DNA of 64,000 nt from Paulownia fortunei. Taxonomy: Eukaryota; Streptophyta; Magnoliopsida; Lamiales; Paulowniaceae. Both the position numbers and the translations under genes were made by a program. The stretch lies in assembly GCA_019321725.1 (NCBI GenBank), contig CM033108.1, positions 12,480,060-12,544,059 on the forward strand, given 5' to 3'. Shown here piece by piece: positions 37,260 to 48,950 of the stretch. Every line of letters begins with the position of its first letter. Position 1 is the stretch's first letter. The notes beneath the pieces were generated by a model. It searched no databases. It was not told where the DNA came from and saw nothing but the letters and a program-made list of their open reading frames with translations.

Positions 37260-37486
37260 CTGCCTTAGCCAAGGTCTTCAGGATCAAGGACTATAAAAAT
37301 ATAAGAGATTCACCTTTCTACTAGATATGTGATGGACCTTTGTTGGCTACTCATTAGCCTCTATACATGAAGATCATACACCCAACATAAACCCCTTGTA
37401 ACTGTTATGCAATCACGGAAATACTTCAGAGCATAAGATGTCATACAAAAGACTACCATAATGCCTCAAGCCGAAGAACTAGTTAA
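37260..37486 (-). repeat. copia-3 LTR, segment 3
   Basis: Starts with the CTGCC target duplicate (37260-37264) and continues the reverse-strand LTR. It runs on from 27504 exactly as the paralogous LTR at about 62375-62590 does. It ends in GTTAA (37482-37486), the target of gypsy-2. Confidence 0.88.
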
Positions 37487-38630
37487 AGTAACACCCTCAT
37501 TACTACACACATATATATATTTATATATATAATAATTTTGACATGATAAATCCTGTGCGCATGCATGATTTTTTTTTTCTATAACAACTTAATAAATAAT
37601 AAACTATTTTTCTCACTCACAAACTAATATATATATACCTGCAGAGGACCCATAACAACCATTTACATACTGATATACAGAAAAGTTTTAAAAGTTTTAA
37701 TACAATAGACTACAAAATCAAATAAGTTAACAACCATCCCAACAAGTTATCATCTATGTACACTGATCCTCAGAACCTATAGGAGCTTCAGCCACTCACT
37801 CAGTAAGTTCGTGGCTTCAAGTATCATCAAACTCACCTACAATGCATGAACTACGTGAGCTAATACTCAGTCAATGAAAATCATGCATGCTGAAGAATAA
37901 TCCAACATAAATGCAATGCATTTCTATGAGATCATGACAAGAATGCAAACTTATGCATAAAAATAGTTCATTCAAAATCATTTTCCATCACTGGGCCTTG
38001 GCCCACCTACTATGTACTGGATAGAGCTCTTAACAATATCAATAACCACATGGCCATAAATAGATCGACACAGTCCAGGGGCCATCTTATGGGATCACCA
38101 AAGGTCCACCCCCTGTCTTCCCCTGTGACCCTCCAGAAGTCTTCCCACCAGCGGCGTCGATAAGGGCACAGTCAAGTGGTCCACCCTCTCATGACCACCA
38201 GAGGCACACTCCCTATCAACCTCTATGATCCTCCAAAAATTAATACTCGTGGTGCCCCAAATATCATATAAATAAGCCACACATGGGCCTCGGTACACTA
38301 GTAGTGGTCAACCAAAATATTTTCTTTCTGAAAATAATGTTATGCATGCAAGACCTCAACTATGAGCACTTGTTATGCATGCACGTGTAAATATTGATGA
38401 ATAACATGTTCAATGACACAATGAATCACATGTTCCATCATCCAAACAACGTATGCACTATAAGATATTTATAATACTCATCAAGACACAAGGATCACAT
38501 TTAATATAAATAAGCCAAAAAATACTATGCCTGTGTATTATAGTTGCAAATGGATTTTCACTTACCTTTCACCTTTGATATCCTATTGAAGGTTAACAAG
38601 ATTCTTCTCCCTAACCTTAGATATAATCCT
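37487..38630 (-). repeat. gypsy-2 left (3') LTR fragment, solo-1 subfamily
   Basis: The plus strand begins AGTAACACCC (TG mutated). A GC-rich island at about 38085-38250 corresponds to that of solo-1 at about 10500-10640. A TATA-like CATATAAATAAG lies at about 38268. The joint with the leader is near 38630 and was placed by comparison with gypsy-1. Confidence 0.75.
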
Positions 38631-38996
38631 AGCCAATATAACAAAATTAACCTAGAGCTCTTAAAATCTAATTAGTTGATCTTGAACCTCTAGAAGAAGT
38701 TAAAACATTGTAATTGACCTCATATATATATCAAGTACCCTACCCAGTCTTATTACATACGTAGTAGATAATAGAGAATATGTAGCTCTAAAGATAGAAT
38801 ACCAGCCATAAATTTTGTACCTGTTACTACTGAGGAGTCTACCTCAACATTATTTTATACAAAATCTTAAAACACATGGCCAATATTATTCATGAACTAC
38901 ACAATGAATTATACAACAAATAAAACTTACTGGCATGGTTGTGCTCCACCAGTTTCAAAGGTCATGTACATAGATAGTCTACAGAACCACAAATTG

Positions 38997-39009
38997 GGCT
39001 CTGATACCA
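38997..39009 (-). other. gypsy-2 primer-binding site (tRNA-Met)
   Basis: GGCTCTGATACCA on the plus strand, the exact reverse complement of TGGTATCAGAGCC, 3 bases inside the LTR end at 39013. Confidence 0.88.
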
Positions 39010-39012
39010 CTC

Positions 39013-41995
39013 TTTAACACCCCCACTAAATATAGATATTGGTATAGCAATAATTTTGACAATGTAGCACATGTGTGTGCATGTGTGTATATATATATAT
39101 TTACTTTTGTCAAATGTAGCACTTTGAGAAATAGTGTTTTTACACATGTAACCTTTTATATAGAAAAATCACCATTTATATAAAAATACAACACCCATCA
39201 TAGTCACGCTATTTTTAGGCTGATTTACTCTCAAATTTCAAGAGTTATATAGGATACAACATCCCACAGTTATAATACGAGAGACTAAAAAATAAAAACA
39301 ATAGTCTTCACTTTCGAAAGAAGTAAGGACATTTTGTATCTTGTAGCCCTTTATATATAGTCAGCAATTTACATAATAATAATGAATGTAAAAATTAGAA
39401 TATACCCACAACACAACTCAATAAGTCATCATCTATGTACACTGATCCTCAGAACCTATAGGAACCCCAACAGCTTGCCGAGTAAGTCCATGGTATCAAG
39501 TATCACTAGACTCACCAACAATTCATAAACTATATGAGCTAACACTCAACAAGTAAAGATTATGCATGTCAAAGAATAATTCAGAATATCAAGTCATGTA
39601 TCTCAAAATGCGATGCCCACAATGCAATTCCATGCATCAAAACATTTTTCTCAAAATTATTTCTTTCTTGGGCCCCTGACCAATGCTACTATCCCATGCA
39701 CTGAAAAAGTGCTCTGCATATCACCATAATCTAATGGCCAATAATCATAAAAACATGCAAATCCATGCACACTCGTACGCATGTAAATCTATGTATGCGA
39801 ACCTGCAAATTTATGCATACAACCATGTAAATCCATACATGCTTCGGTGCACTAGTAGTGGTTAGTAAAACATTTTCCTTTCTCAGAATCATGATGTTCA
39901 ATGCAAGATTTATCACAATGCTCGTATATAATGCATGCATGTGCCAATAACAATGCCCATATATGTATGCTCAATGGAGAGCCTTCTACTATGCACATAT
40001 GATTTATGAGATTACATATAATTTCACACATCTACTATGTCTATGCATTGTAGTTATAAATAAATCTTCACTTAACTTTGATCGGTTGTATGTTACTTCT
40101 AGGTTTTTTAAGTATTACTTCGTAACCCTAGATGTTAAACAATCTATAAAAATACAAAATATCAATCACCATCCTCAATTAACAAGTTCATTATACCTAA
40201 TATAGTATAAATATCTTAAATCACAATTTAACTAAACAACCTTACCACTTAGAAACTATAACCGAATACAATCTTCTACGTACCTTTGTTCCACATCTTA
40301 AATGTATACTAACCTCACTTAATTGATGTATTGTAACTCTTACAACATTTTCATAAATGTTAGGGATCAAATGCACCACATTTATGTTGGAACATGTTAA
40401 TGAACCAAATGGGACAGATTCACCACTTCACATTTTCTTGCTGGCATATTAATTTGCATGATGATTTTGACACCCTTAGACATATTCATTCACTCTATAA
40501 ATTTTATCACTTATCTAACATCAAAAACAATGTAACCATATCATAGAATGGCTAAAACTCACGGATGTAGCTTCCCAAGTTCAGCTCGTTTCACAGCATA
40601 CTGAAACAGATTTTTCCTACCATAACAGTTTTACGCACTTCATGACATTAATGGTTTTGGCACCCTTAAGTATATCCAATCACTCCCAAATTTTTACCAA
40701 ACTTATATAACATATAAAAAGAGATAACCAGGTTATATCCTTGCCAAAACTAATGGATTTAATACTTTAAAACTACTCCACTTCACATAGGACAAAATCT
40801 AAAATTCAATGGTGACAGTTTTGAGTATCTCTTCAATATCATGCCCTATGTCAATTTCTAATTGATGAAAATTTATTCTAATACTCTTAACCTATATGTA
40901 AACATGTATATGATCATAATTATAGGTTTTATTCAACATACCATACACTTTTGAAGCCTAAAACACAAGAAAACAAAAATTTTCTGCCAGTAAGGTGATA
41001 GTTTCTGCCACAAATATTTTCTATTAAGTGTTTGTCAACAAAAACCATTTCTTTGTGCACCAAAGTCTAACTAAAAATTTTCTAACACTTTTATAAGAGA
41101 TATTTAAATCTTATTAAACAATAAAACCATTCAGAATAATCTAAAAACCAAAGGCAAAATCATAGATAAGTGTTAGCTATGCAGATTTTGAGGTTAAACT
41201 TGATGGTAATCACTTCTCCTTTGCTTTTCTTGTTTTTATTTCAACTTGGAATCAATTTGGAGCACTTGGATACCTTAAGGTGTGTGTTTGGAAGATGAAA
41301 ATAGCTAAAATGAAGGTCTGGTCGTGGCTTAAGGGTGAAGGGTTTTAGGTGTTAGCTTAAGATGTTAGCTTAAGCTTAATAAGAAAGCATCAGGTGGCAT
41401 GTAAGGTTATAATCTGATTTTCTCCCTTATCTTAAAGCCCTAATCTTGTGTGTATCATATATTCTTATTTGGTTGCAACCTATCTTAGTCACCATTCATT
41501 CCTATAGGTAATTCCTATGTCCGTTCATTCGATCTTCAAACCGATTGACATTTGATTCTTAAATAATTGTCTAGTTTGCATTTTTAAAATCATATGCACA
41601 TATGGACCTTGTATTATGACACTTAAATCACATTATATCATATCCAATATCCTAAGTATGTTAATCCATAGATGTATACTTTTAAAACACCTCGATCTAA
41701 TTAAATCGAATGATATAAACTTACTAGTAACACCTTTAACACTTCCAAAATTATAACATATAACCTTAAATATCTAATATATCAACAAATCTATTTTTTT
41801 TCTTATTTAAATATAGAATTTCTTAATTAGGTTATAAGATCTCAACTACTTATATCATGTGATAACATTAGAGGTCTAACGATTAAGAATGCTATATAAG
41901 ATGCCATGTAATTATTAATGCAAATGAGCATATACGTAGCATGTAATGCATGAATCACATTGGCCAAGTGAGTTGTGACAGGTTCGGGTATCACA
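39013..41995 (-). repeat. gypsy-2 right (5') LTR, gypsy-1 subfamily
   Basis: Complete LTR of 2,983 bp. It contains both stretches that the gypsy-1 5' LTR has lost and so serves as the reference for that family. On its own strand it starts TGTGATACCC and ends GGGGGTGTTAAA. (AT)n run at about 39083-39100. No gene. Confidence 0.88.
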
Positions 41996-42045
41996 GTTAA
42001 TGCACTATTGTAATTAGGAAATCAATTGTAATTGGCATTACTCTA
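41996..42045 (-). repeat. copia-3 LTR, segment 4 (truncated)
   Basis: The target duplicate GTTAA (41996-42000) is followed by TGCACTATTGTAATTAGG, which matches the paralogous LTR at about 62597-62620. The LTR breaks off near 42045. Confidence 0.7.
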
Positions 42046-42566
42046 ATAGGAAAAAATGTCATACAAATTGACATATACTCCATGTACTCCAACAAGGTAT
42101 TAACCTTCATGGGCTAATGAAGAGAATGGTTCCCATTGGATGCAACAAACATCAAATTATAGAACATGGGAAGTGGTGACCTATAAGGCATGATTAGTAG
42201 CGAAGGCTTATGCTTAAAATCAATATTTAGACTATTGAGAAAACCTTTTAGCAGATACAATGCAAAAGTCCATTTGAACTTTGCTAGTTATATCTATTTA
42301 TTATGCTTACGAGATATGGTGAATGAATATGACGACTGCCTTCCTCATATGGTATTAAGGAAGAATATCTATATGAAGTGGCCTGAGGCTTTCTTATCCA
42401 AAGAAAGTGAGAAAAAGGTTTGCAAACTTAAGAGTCTATTTTTTTCGAACTCAAATAGTTTTCCCAAGTTGGAACATCTGATTTGCAAAAGAAATCAAAT
42501 AGTTTGATGCTCTTAGCAATGTTGATGAACCAAGTGTGTACAAGAAGGTCAGTAGGATCATGCAAT
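42046..42566 (+). pseudogene. Copia RT fragment
   Basis: Forward-strand fragment of the copia RT, colinear with copia-4 from about 33800 to 34310: a MYSN..-like start, the VVTYKA*LVA region around 42173-42205, the KVCKL..SL segment around 42415-42440 and a KKVSRI-like segment before the catalytic box, which is absent. Frames are broken. It is fused at the left to the copia-3 LTR and at the right to athila-2 RT at about 42566. It is not part of copia-3, which lies on the other strand. Confidence 0.75.
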
Positions 42567-45180
42567 GAAAGAGGTTGTAAGAAATGAAGTCTTGAAATGG
42601 TTGAATGCTAGAATTATTTATGTAATTTCTGATAGTTCTTGGGTGAGTCCAGTTCATGTAGTTACAAAAAAGGGTGGCATGACCATAATTTAAAATGATA
42701 ATAATGAATTAATACCAGCAAGGATGGTCATAGGTTGACAAGTGTGTATTGATTATAGAAAACTCAATAAAGCTACTCATAAAGACTATTTTTCCCTCCC
42801 ATTTGTTGATCAAATGTTAGACCGACTTGTAGGGTATCAATACTATTATTTTCTCGATGGTTATTCGGGGTACAATCAAATTATCATAGCACCTAAAGAC
42901 CAAGAGAAAACAACATTCACATGCCTTTATGGTACTTTTGCTCTTTGAAGAATGCCATTTGGATTATGTAATGCCCCAACCACATTTCAAATATGCATGA
43001 TGGCAATTTTTCATGATATGGTGGAGAACATAATGAAAATTTTTATGGATGATTTTTCAGTACTTGGCTCCTCATTTGATTTATGTCTACATAATCTTTC
43101 TCTTATTTTGCAGAGATGTGAGAAGACTAACCTTGTTTTAAATTAGGAAAAATGTCATTTCATGGTAAAAGAAGATTTTGTTTTAGGTCACCGAGTGTCC
43201 TCTGAAGGACTTGAGGTAGACCGAGCAAAAATTATTGTTATTGAAAAACTTCCACCACCAATCAATGTGAAAGCTATTCATAGTTTTTTAGGACATGTCG
43301 AGTTTTATAGAAGATTCAATAAAGATTTTTTAAAAATTATAAAATCTTTGTGCAACCTCTTGGAAAAAGATAAACCATTTGACTTTAATGTTGATTGCTT
43401 ACAGGCCTTTGATGACATCAAGAAGGCTTTCATTTCAGCTCCTATTATGGTGGTGCTAAATTGGACCCAACTATTTGAACTTATGTGTGATGCTAGTGAT
43501 TATGCGGTTGGAGTAGTGTTAGGACAAAGAAAAGATAGAATTTTCAAGGCTATTTACTATGCAAGCCGAACACTTGATGATGCTCAACAAAATTACACCA
43601 TTACTGAAAAAGAATTATTAGCTGTTGTGTTTGCATTTGATAAATTCCGTGCTTATCTTGTAGGTGCCAAGGTGATAGTGTATACCGATCATGCTGCTAT
43701 TAGGTACCACTTTGCTAAAAAAGATGCAAAATCAAGGCTAATCCGGTAGATACTCCTTCTTCAAGAATTTGATCTTGAAATCAAAAATAAGAAGAGAAGT
43801 GAAAATGTGGTGGCGGATCACTTATTGAGGTTGGAGCATAAAAATGAAAACTTTGAAGGACCAATTAAAGAATTTTTCCCAAATGAGTTTATTTTGGCAA
43901 TCAAAGATAATTTACCTTCGTATGCAGATTTTGTGAATTATCTTGTAGGTGGATTATTACCCTCGAACCTCACATATCATCAAAAGAAAAAATTCTTACA
44001 TGATGTGAAATCATATCTATGGGATGATCCCTTGCTCTTCAAAAGGTGTTCAGATTCTGTGATTCGAAGATGCATTCCAATGGAGGAAACAAATAAAATT
44101 CTTAAGCACTATCATTCATGCCCTTGTAGTGGTCATTTCGGACCTACAAGGACAACTTCTAAGGTATTGCAATCAAATTTTTTTTGGCCATCTTTGTTTA
44201 AGGATTATTATGCTTTTGTGTAGACATGTGACCGGTGTCAAAGGACTGGAATAATTACTAGATGCCATGAGCTTCCTTTGACTAACATGATGGAAGTTGA
44301 ACTCGTTGATGTTTGGGGGATTGACTTCATGGAACCATTTCTTCATCAAATGGTCAATCATACATTTTGGTTGTTGTGGATTATGTCTCCAACTGGATAG
44401 AAGCAATTGCCACACCTACTAATGATGTCAAGGTAGTGCTTAAATTCTTGCACAAACATATTTTCACTCGTTTTGGCACACCTAGAGTAATTGTAAGTGA
44501 TGAAAGTTCTCATTTTTTGCAATAAAATGTTTAATAACCTTTTGGCTAAATACGGTGTGAGACACAAGGTAGCTCTTGGATATCATCCTCAATCAAATGG
44601 ACAAGCCAAAATCTCAAACTGGGAAGTGAAGCAAATCCTTGAGAAAACAGTAAGCATCAATCGAAAGGATTGGGCACATAAGATTGATGATGCATTGTGG
44701 GCATTCCACACAATATATAAAACTCCTATAGGTATGTCTTCTTATCGATTAGTTTATGAAAAAGCTTGTCACCTCCCTGTTGAATTAGAACATATAGCAT
44801 ATTGGGCTGTGTAATAATTAAACATAGGAGAAAAAAGTTGTTGCAACTCAATGAGATGGAGGAATTTAGGCTTGATGCCTATGAAAATGCTAAAATGTAT
44901 AAAGAAAAAACAAAATAATGGCATGACAAAATGATCTTGAGAAGGGAATTTCAACCTGGATAACTTGTGTTGCTTTTCAATTCAAGATTAAAACTTTTTC
45001 CAGGAAAATTGAAATCTAAATAGTCCGGCCACTTTATTGTCAACAAGACATTTCCATTTGGGGTGGTTGAACTCAAAGGTAAGGATGGCATATTATTTCA
45101 TGTCAATGGATAGAGGTTGAAACATTATTATGGCAATGAAATTTGGAAGATGTCTAATCTTTCACTTGGAGAAGCAATCT
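42567..45180 (+). pseudogene. athila-2 pol (RT, RNase H, integrase)
   Basis: Nearly colinear with an Athila pol but with many stops. RT: WVSPVHVVTKKGG at about 42630, CIDYRKLN at about 42745, the catalytic FMDD at 43042-43053 and LGHRVSSEGLEVD at about 43181. RNase H: LMCDASDYAVG at about 43480 and YTDHAAIRY at about 43682. Integrase zinc region: HYHSC..GHFG at about 44107 and CDRCQ at about 44229; the core start GIDFMEP lies at about 44319; C-terminal GPY-like segment at about 45020-45180. Stops at 42736, 43144, 43747 and 45021 replace Trp; 42946 replaces Arg. A frameshift lies around 44240-44500. The enzyme set would copy and insert the element; this copy is dead. Confidence 0.88.
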
Positions 45181-45225
45181 AGGTATTCAGTTACGGTCTA
45201 GCTAAAGACTTTAAATAAAGCGCTT

Positions 45226-45243
45226 CTTGGGAGGGAACCCAAG
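45226..45243 (+). other. Stem-loop after athila-2 pol
   Basis: CTTGGG-AGGGAA-CCCAAG forms a perfect 6-bp stem with a 6-base loop within AGCGCTTCTTGGGAGGG context. The same structure with compensating spacing occurs in athila-3 at 60646-60662. Its role is unknown; conservation between two old copies outside the coding region suggests function at the RNA or DNA level. Confidence 0.6.
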
Positions 45244-45480
45244 CTCTTTTTTTCTTACTTTGTGAGTGTTGTTATTCTTATGTTGTTCCATATCATGATG
45301 ATTGCTCCTTGATATTTTACTCATTTTTGCAGGTTAAAAGCTAAACACCACCCATTTTCAAGAAAGTCCCCTTATTTTACAATTCTTTCAATCATTGAGG
45401 ACAATGCTTATATTAAGTTAGGGGGGAGTTCAAGAGTTTAGGGTTATTGCTTGTTGCTTGAAAAGTTTACTGATAAACTA
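45244..45480 (+). other. athila-2 post-pol spacer
   Basis: No gene. A purine run AAGTTAGGGGGGAG at about 45415-45428 resembles the polypurine motifs found later in the 3' UTR. It ends in the target site AACTA (45476-45480) of gypsy-3. Confidence 0.6.
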
Positions 45481-47781
45481 TGTAATGCCCAATTCTCAAT
45501 TCTCTCCTACATAGCCAATAATAAGCATTTTGTATGAATATGCATCTAATCAATGTACATTATTGAATTATGGCATACAAATAGTATGATTGCACGAACA
45601 TGAATAATTGTTATTATATGCTTCAGTTATGATTTAACATGCATTAGTACATGAAATATGAGATCAAACTTTCATTTCTTGATTTAACATATTCCTTAAG
45701 TGCCTTTTTGCAGTGAAAAGCTCGATATCTCGGTTAAGAAAGATTGATGTGTTGAATGGCCATAAAATGAATTATTTGTATTGCTCCATACTAGTTATAT
45801 GATAAAGTGATTAATTGTCTAAATATTTACTTGAAATATGTTACATTGGCTAAGAACTAAAAGTATGCACAATGATGCAATTTGATTGGTTGATTGACTA
45901 GGTTGCATAAAACCATTCTAAACCGCATTGCACTTGATTATAACACCAAAGCATCAATTTTTGTCATCTCCTTAGCCCATGAACGTGGCTTTTGGCATGA
46001 GAAGACACCACATGATGCAACCAATCATCACACTCCACTTATCTCTCTTTGAAAGGTCAAATAAATCATTTTCATCCATATTTCTTGTGGAAGCACCTCA
46101 AAAATGACCAGCCCTTATTCTCCTAATTTTCTCCCAAATTTCTACACTCTCATACTCACAAAAGTTGAATTCAATCCATATGAATCCATAGAACACAAGC
46201 TAGAACAAGTTTCCATCATTTTAAGCTTGAAAACCGTTGATTTTGAAGCCTAAATCCAACTTAATCAAGGTATATTCTTTTTCAATATTTCTTATGATGA
46301 ATTTGTAGTATCTTGGATGGTTACATGTTTTAGTATGCTTTTGTATGATTGAAAACTTAAGTAAGTTACACTTGAAGCCAAAACAAGCTAGTTAAGCTAA
46401 TTTTTAGCAAAATTGATAGTCTTGTGAAATTGTTTAATTTACTTGTTTCTATTGATTTTGTAATGCTTATATTGTGTTTGGAAGTTTCTTTGAATGATTG
46501 AAAATAATAGCAATTAGTTTGCTTAATTGAAGGTTATAATCAATTTAAGTTAGAATCAAGTTTACGTCATTTTAATTCGGATTGTCTTCATGTTTTAGGG
46601 GCTGCCCTAATAATTATGTTTGAATTATTAGTTATTTAACAGCTGCCCTAATGTTTAATGTCTTGAATTAGTAGGAAAATATGGAGTATGCATTGTTTTT
46701 AAGGTTATGTAATTGATATGTAATTCTTTACAAAAGATTGAAAAGTGTATATAAACTTTAACTAGAATAGACTAAATGATTTATAAAAAGGATATTAAAT
46801 GGTACATGATTTGATTATGTTAGGCCTTTAACACATCCTATCTTCCAAAGAGATTGGCCTTTTCACCTAGCACAAAGTGAACTTGAGGTAAGTTGAAACT
46901 TTCATTTGGTGTATCACAAGAATCATATAATGTTTGTTCATGTTTTAATGTGATTGTTGTTGTTTGTCAAATGATGCAATGTTTGATGCATTTATGGTAT
47001 AAATCATGACACTATTAAGAGTATAATGAGGTTTTTGAAAAGGAAGTATGGTACTTGATTGATGGTCGGGTAGACAAGGGACGCGGAAGGGACCGGCGGA
47101 CCCAACAAATGGTGGCAAATATTTGAGGTTGAAAAACCGGTATAGGAAAGCCACAATGAATGAGATAGAATACGGCTAATAACTGAGGTTGAAAGACCAA
47201 GTATGGAAACCCCGTATTAGTTCTCTTATTGGCCAATCATTATGAACAGGTTTCGAAAACTATGGTCTATCACTATTAGTTAGGTACCACACTTCAAGGG
47301 CCCTAAAGAATGATTTATGAATGAAAGTTATTAAATAGAATATTGCATTTAATGATTTATGAGATTTGCATATATGTTATTTGTTATTGCATCAGTTTTA
47401 TCTTACTGAGCCTTTAGCTCATTAAATTCATGTGATGCAGGTGGAAAATGTACAGGTTTAGAGGTTGACTGAGTCTCTAGAGGGCGGACGGACAGAGATT
47501 TGTTCATATGCCATGCTTCAACTGTTTTGTAGTTTATTTTGAAAACTCTATTTTATTTTTAAATAAGCCGCTCTATTATGATTTTGTAAACAGATGTACT
47601 CAGTTTTGATATATGTATATGGTGTGTTTAAAATGATTGAAGTTCTTTCTCTTATAGCTAAAAATGGGAACTTTTATAAAAAAAAAAAAAAAAATACTCT
47701 AGTAAAGATGAAAAATTAACATTTCTTGACTTAACTGTATCAGCTTGTTTAGGCTCTGCAGTTAGGTTAAGGGGTGTTATA
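45481..47781 (+). repeat. gypsy-3 5' LTR
   Basis: TGTAATGCCC to GGGGTGTTATA (last CA mutated to TA). A poly-A run of about 16 lies at about 47679-47694. Reverse-strand open frames around 46945-47236 recur in the 3' LTR only because the LTR is duplicated. Confidence 0.95.
46746..46757 (+). promoter_or_regulatory. TATA box in gypsy-3 5' LTR
   Basis: TGTATATAAACT is a good TATA match about 1.27 kb into the LTR; the 3' LTR has the identical motif at 53680-53691. It is the best promoter candidate for the element's RNA. Not proven. Confidence 0.45.
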
Positions 47782-47786
47782 GTTTG

Positions 47787-47799
47787 TGGTATCAGAGCG
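47787..47799 (+). other. gypsy-3 primer-binding site (tRNA-Met)
   Basis: TGGTATCAGAGCG, 5 bases after the LTR end, matches the initiator tRNA-Met site at 12 of 13 positions. Confidence 0.88.
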
Positions 47800-48071
47800 G
47801 AGGTTTAGTCGTTTCTGTAGACAGAAGAAGGCATATGAAACATCCTGGCTGGGAAACTTGGTCAACTACTTGTTTATTTGCTTTTATGTTCATTTGATTA
47901 TATTTCATTCCATGTTATTGTCATGATTATGCATTTATTATTGGCTAATGAATGGAATGAGACTAGGCAATGCATATCAGGTCATGGCACTAAAAGGAAG
48001 ACAATGGATGATCATGAGGGTAATCATAGTGTGGTGGACAATTTACTAATCTCATTCAACAACAAAGTAGA
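47800..48071 (+). other. gypsy-3 leader
   Basis: Short non-coding leader between primer site and gag. An open frame 47878-48102 overlaps gag in another phase and shows no domain. Confidence 0.6.
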
Positions 48072-48950
48072 ATGCACGGTGAACAGATACAACAATTGCT
48101 AGATATGCAACAAAGAACCCAAGAACAGAATCAGCGCCTTCCTCCACCACAAGCTCGACAGGATCCTTCACAGGCTGTATATGAGAAGTTTAGAAAGATG
48201 GAACCGGTTGATTTTAATGGTGGGTCTGATCCCATGGTTGCAGAGAAATGGGTGAAATCTTTGGACACTATCTTTGACTACATGCGAATTAATGATGCTG
48301 AGAAAGTACTCTGTGCAATTTTCTTGTTGAAGAAGGATGCTAGAACTTGGTGGGAAGGAGCTAAACTTGCGGTGAATATGGAAAAACTAACTTGGGAGAG
48401 GTTTAAAACAATCTTTTATGATAAGTATTTCACCAGGGATGCTAGGTCACTTAGAGTAAAGGAATTCTTGGAGTTAAAACAAGGAGGGATGTCTGTATGT
48501 GATTATGTGCGAAAATTTGAACAGGGTTGCAAGTATGTACCATACATTGCCAGAGACAACAATGAGAAGATGGATCATTTCTTGAGGGACCTTAATCCTG
48601 AAATTAGAAGAGATGTGAGAATGTCTTCAGTAACAGAGTTTAGAGAACTGGTGGACAAGGCTTTAATGGCTGATTTAGATGAGAGAAGAGATTGAGAAAT
48701 TCAACAACAAAAGAAGCAAGTATTCACTCCAAAATCTAAACCAGTGGAAGAAAGGAGAGCAAAAATTAAGCCAAGGGAATGAAAAGCGTCCTAGAGTTGG
48801 ACAGACTTCTTCTACAATTGAAATGCCTAAATGTACTAAGTGTGGGAAGAATCATTTTGGGGATGCTATAGTGGTACTAATCGTTGCTTAAGTGTAAAAA
48901 TCCTGGACATATAGCAAAGGATTGCCCAACAGTACAAGGGAAAGTTCAGG
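48072..48950 (+). pseudogene. gypsy-3 gag
   Basis: ATG at 48072 opens a 207-residue frame with a glutamine-rich N-terminus (residues 5-35), then the retrotransposon gag capsid domain (about residues 45-190) with ARTWWEGA (about 97-104), which is typical of plant gypsy gag. A TGA at 48693-48695 and a second stop near 48780 break it. The frame then shifts through 48679-48891 to the zinc region: a first CTKCGKNHFG and, after another shift near 48865, a complete CCHC knuckle CLKCKNPGHIAKDC at about 48878-48919. Gag forms the particle and binds the RNA. The upstream start is chosen because no earlier in-frame ATG gives a longer domain match. Confidence 0.88.

Larger units (their letters stand above)
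37487..41995 (-). mobile_element. gypsy-2: reverse-strand gypsy with internal deletion and discordant LTRs
   Basis: 4,509 bp flanked by identical GTTAA (37482-37486 and 41996-42000). In its own direction it reads a complete 2,983-bp 5' LTR (41995 down to 39013), a primer site (39009-38997), a ~380-bp leader matching gypsy-1 (39012 down to about 38631), and then directly the last ~1.1 kb of an LTR (about 38630 down to 37487). All of gag-pol and the first part of the 3' LTR are missing. The left LTR piece follows the solo-1 subfamily, including its GC-rich island, while the right LTR follows gypsy-1. Confidence 0.85.
21796..42045 (-). mobile_element. copia-3: reverse-strand Ty1/copia 5' end, LTR split by three insertions
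   Basis: Only the 5' end of this element survives. In its own direction it reads LTR, primer site (23240-23252), leader (23239 down to 21928) and gag start (21927 down to about 21796). The LTR lies on the plus strand as 23254-23910, 26668-27504, 37265-37486 and 42001 to about 42045, separated by solo-2, copia-4 and gypsy-2. The rejoined pieces (about 1.76 kb) are colinear with the reverse-strand copia LTR at 60894-63032, across all three junctions. The far end (LTR start) is cut off near 42045 by a copia RT fragment. Confidence 0.85.

Noticed and set aside
42190..42507. 105-codon frame possibly a host gene
   Set aside because: It is the wrong phase of the copia RT fragment; the RT match is in another frame.
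42567..45180. Endogenous pararetrovirus RT
   Set aside because: The RT is followed by RNase H and a zinc-binding integrase, which pararetroviruses lack.
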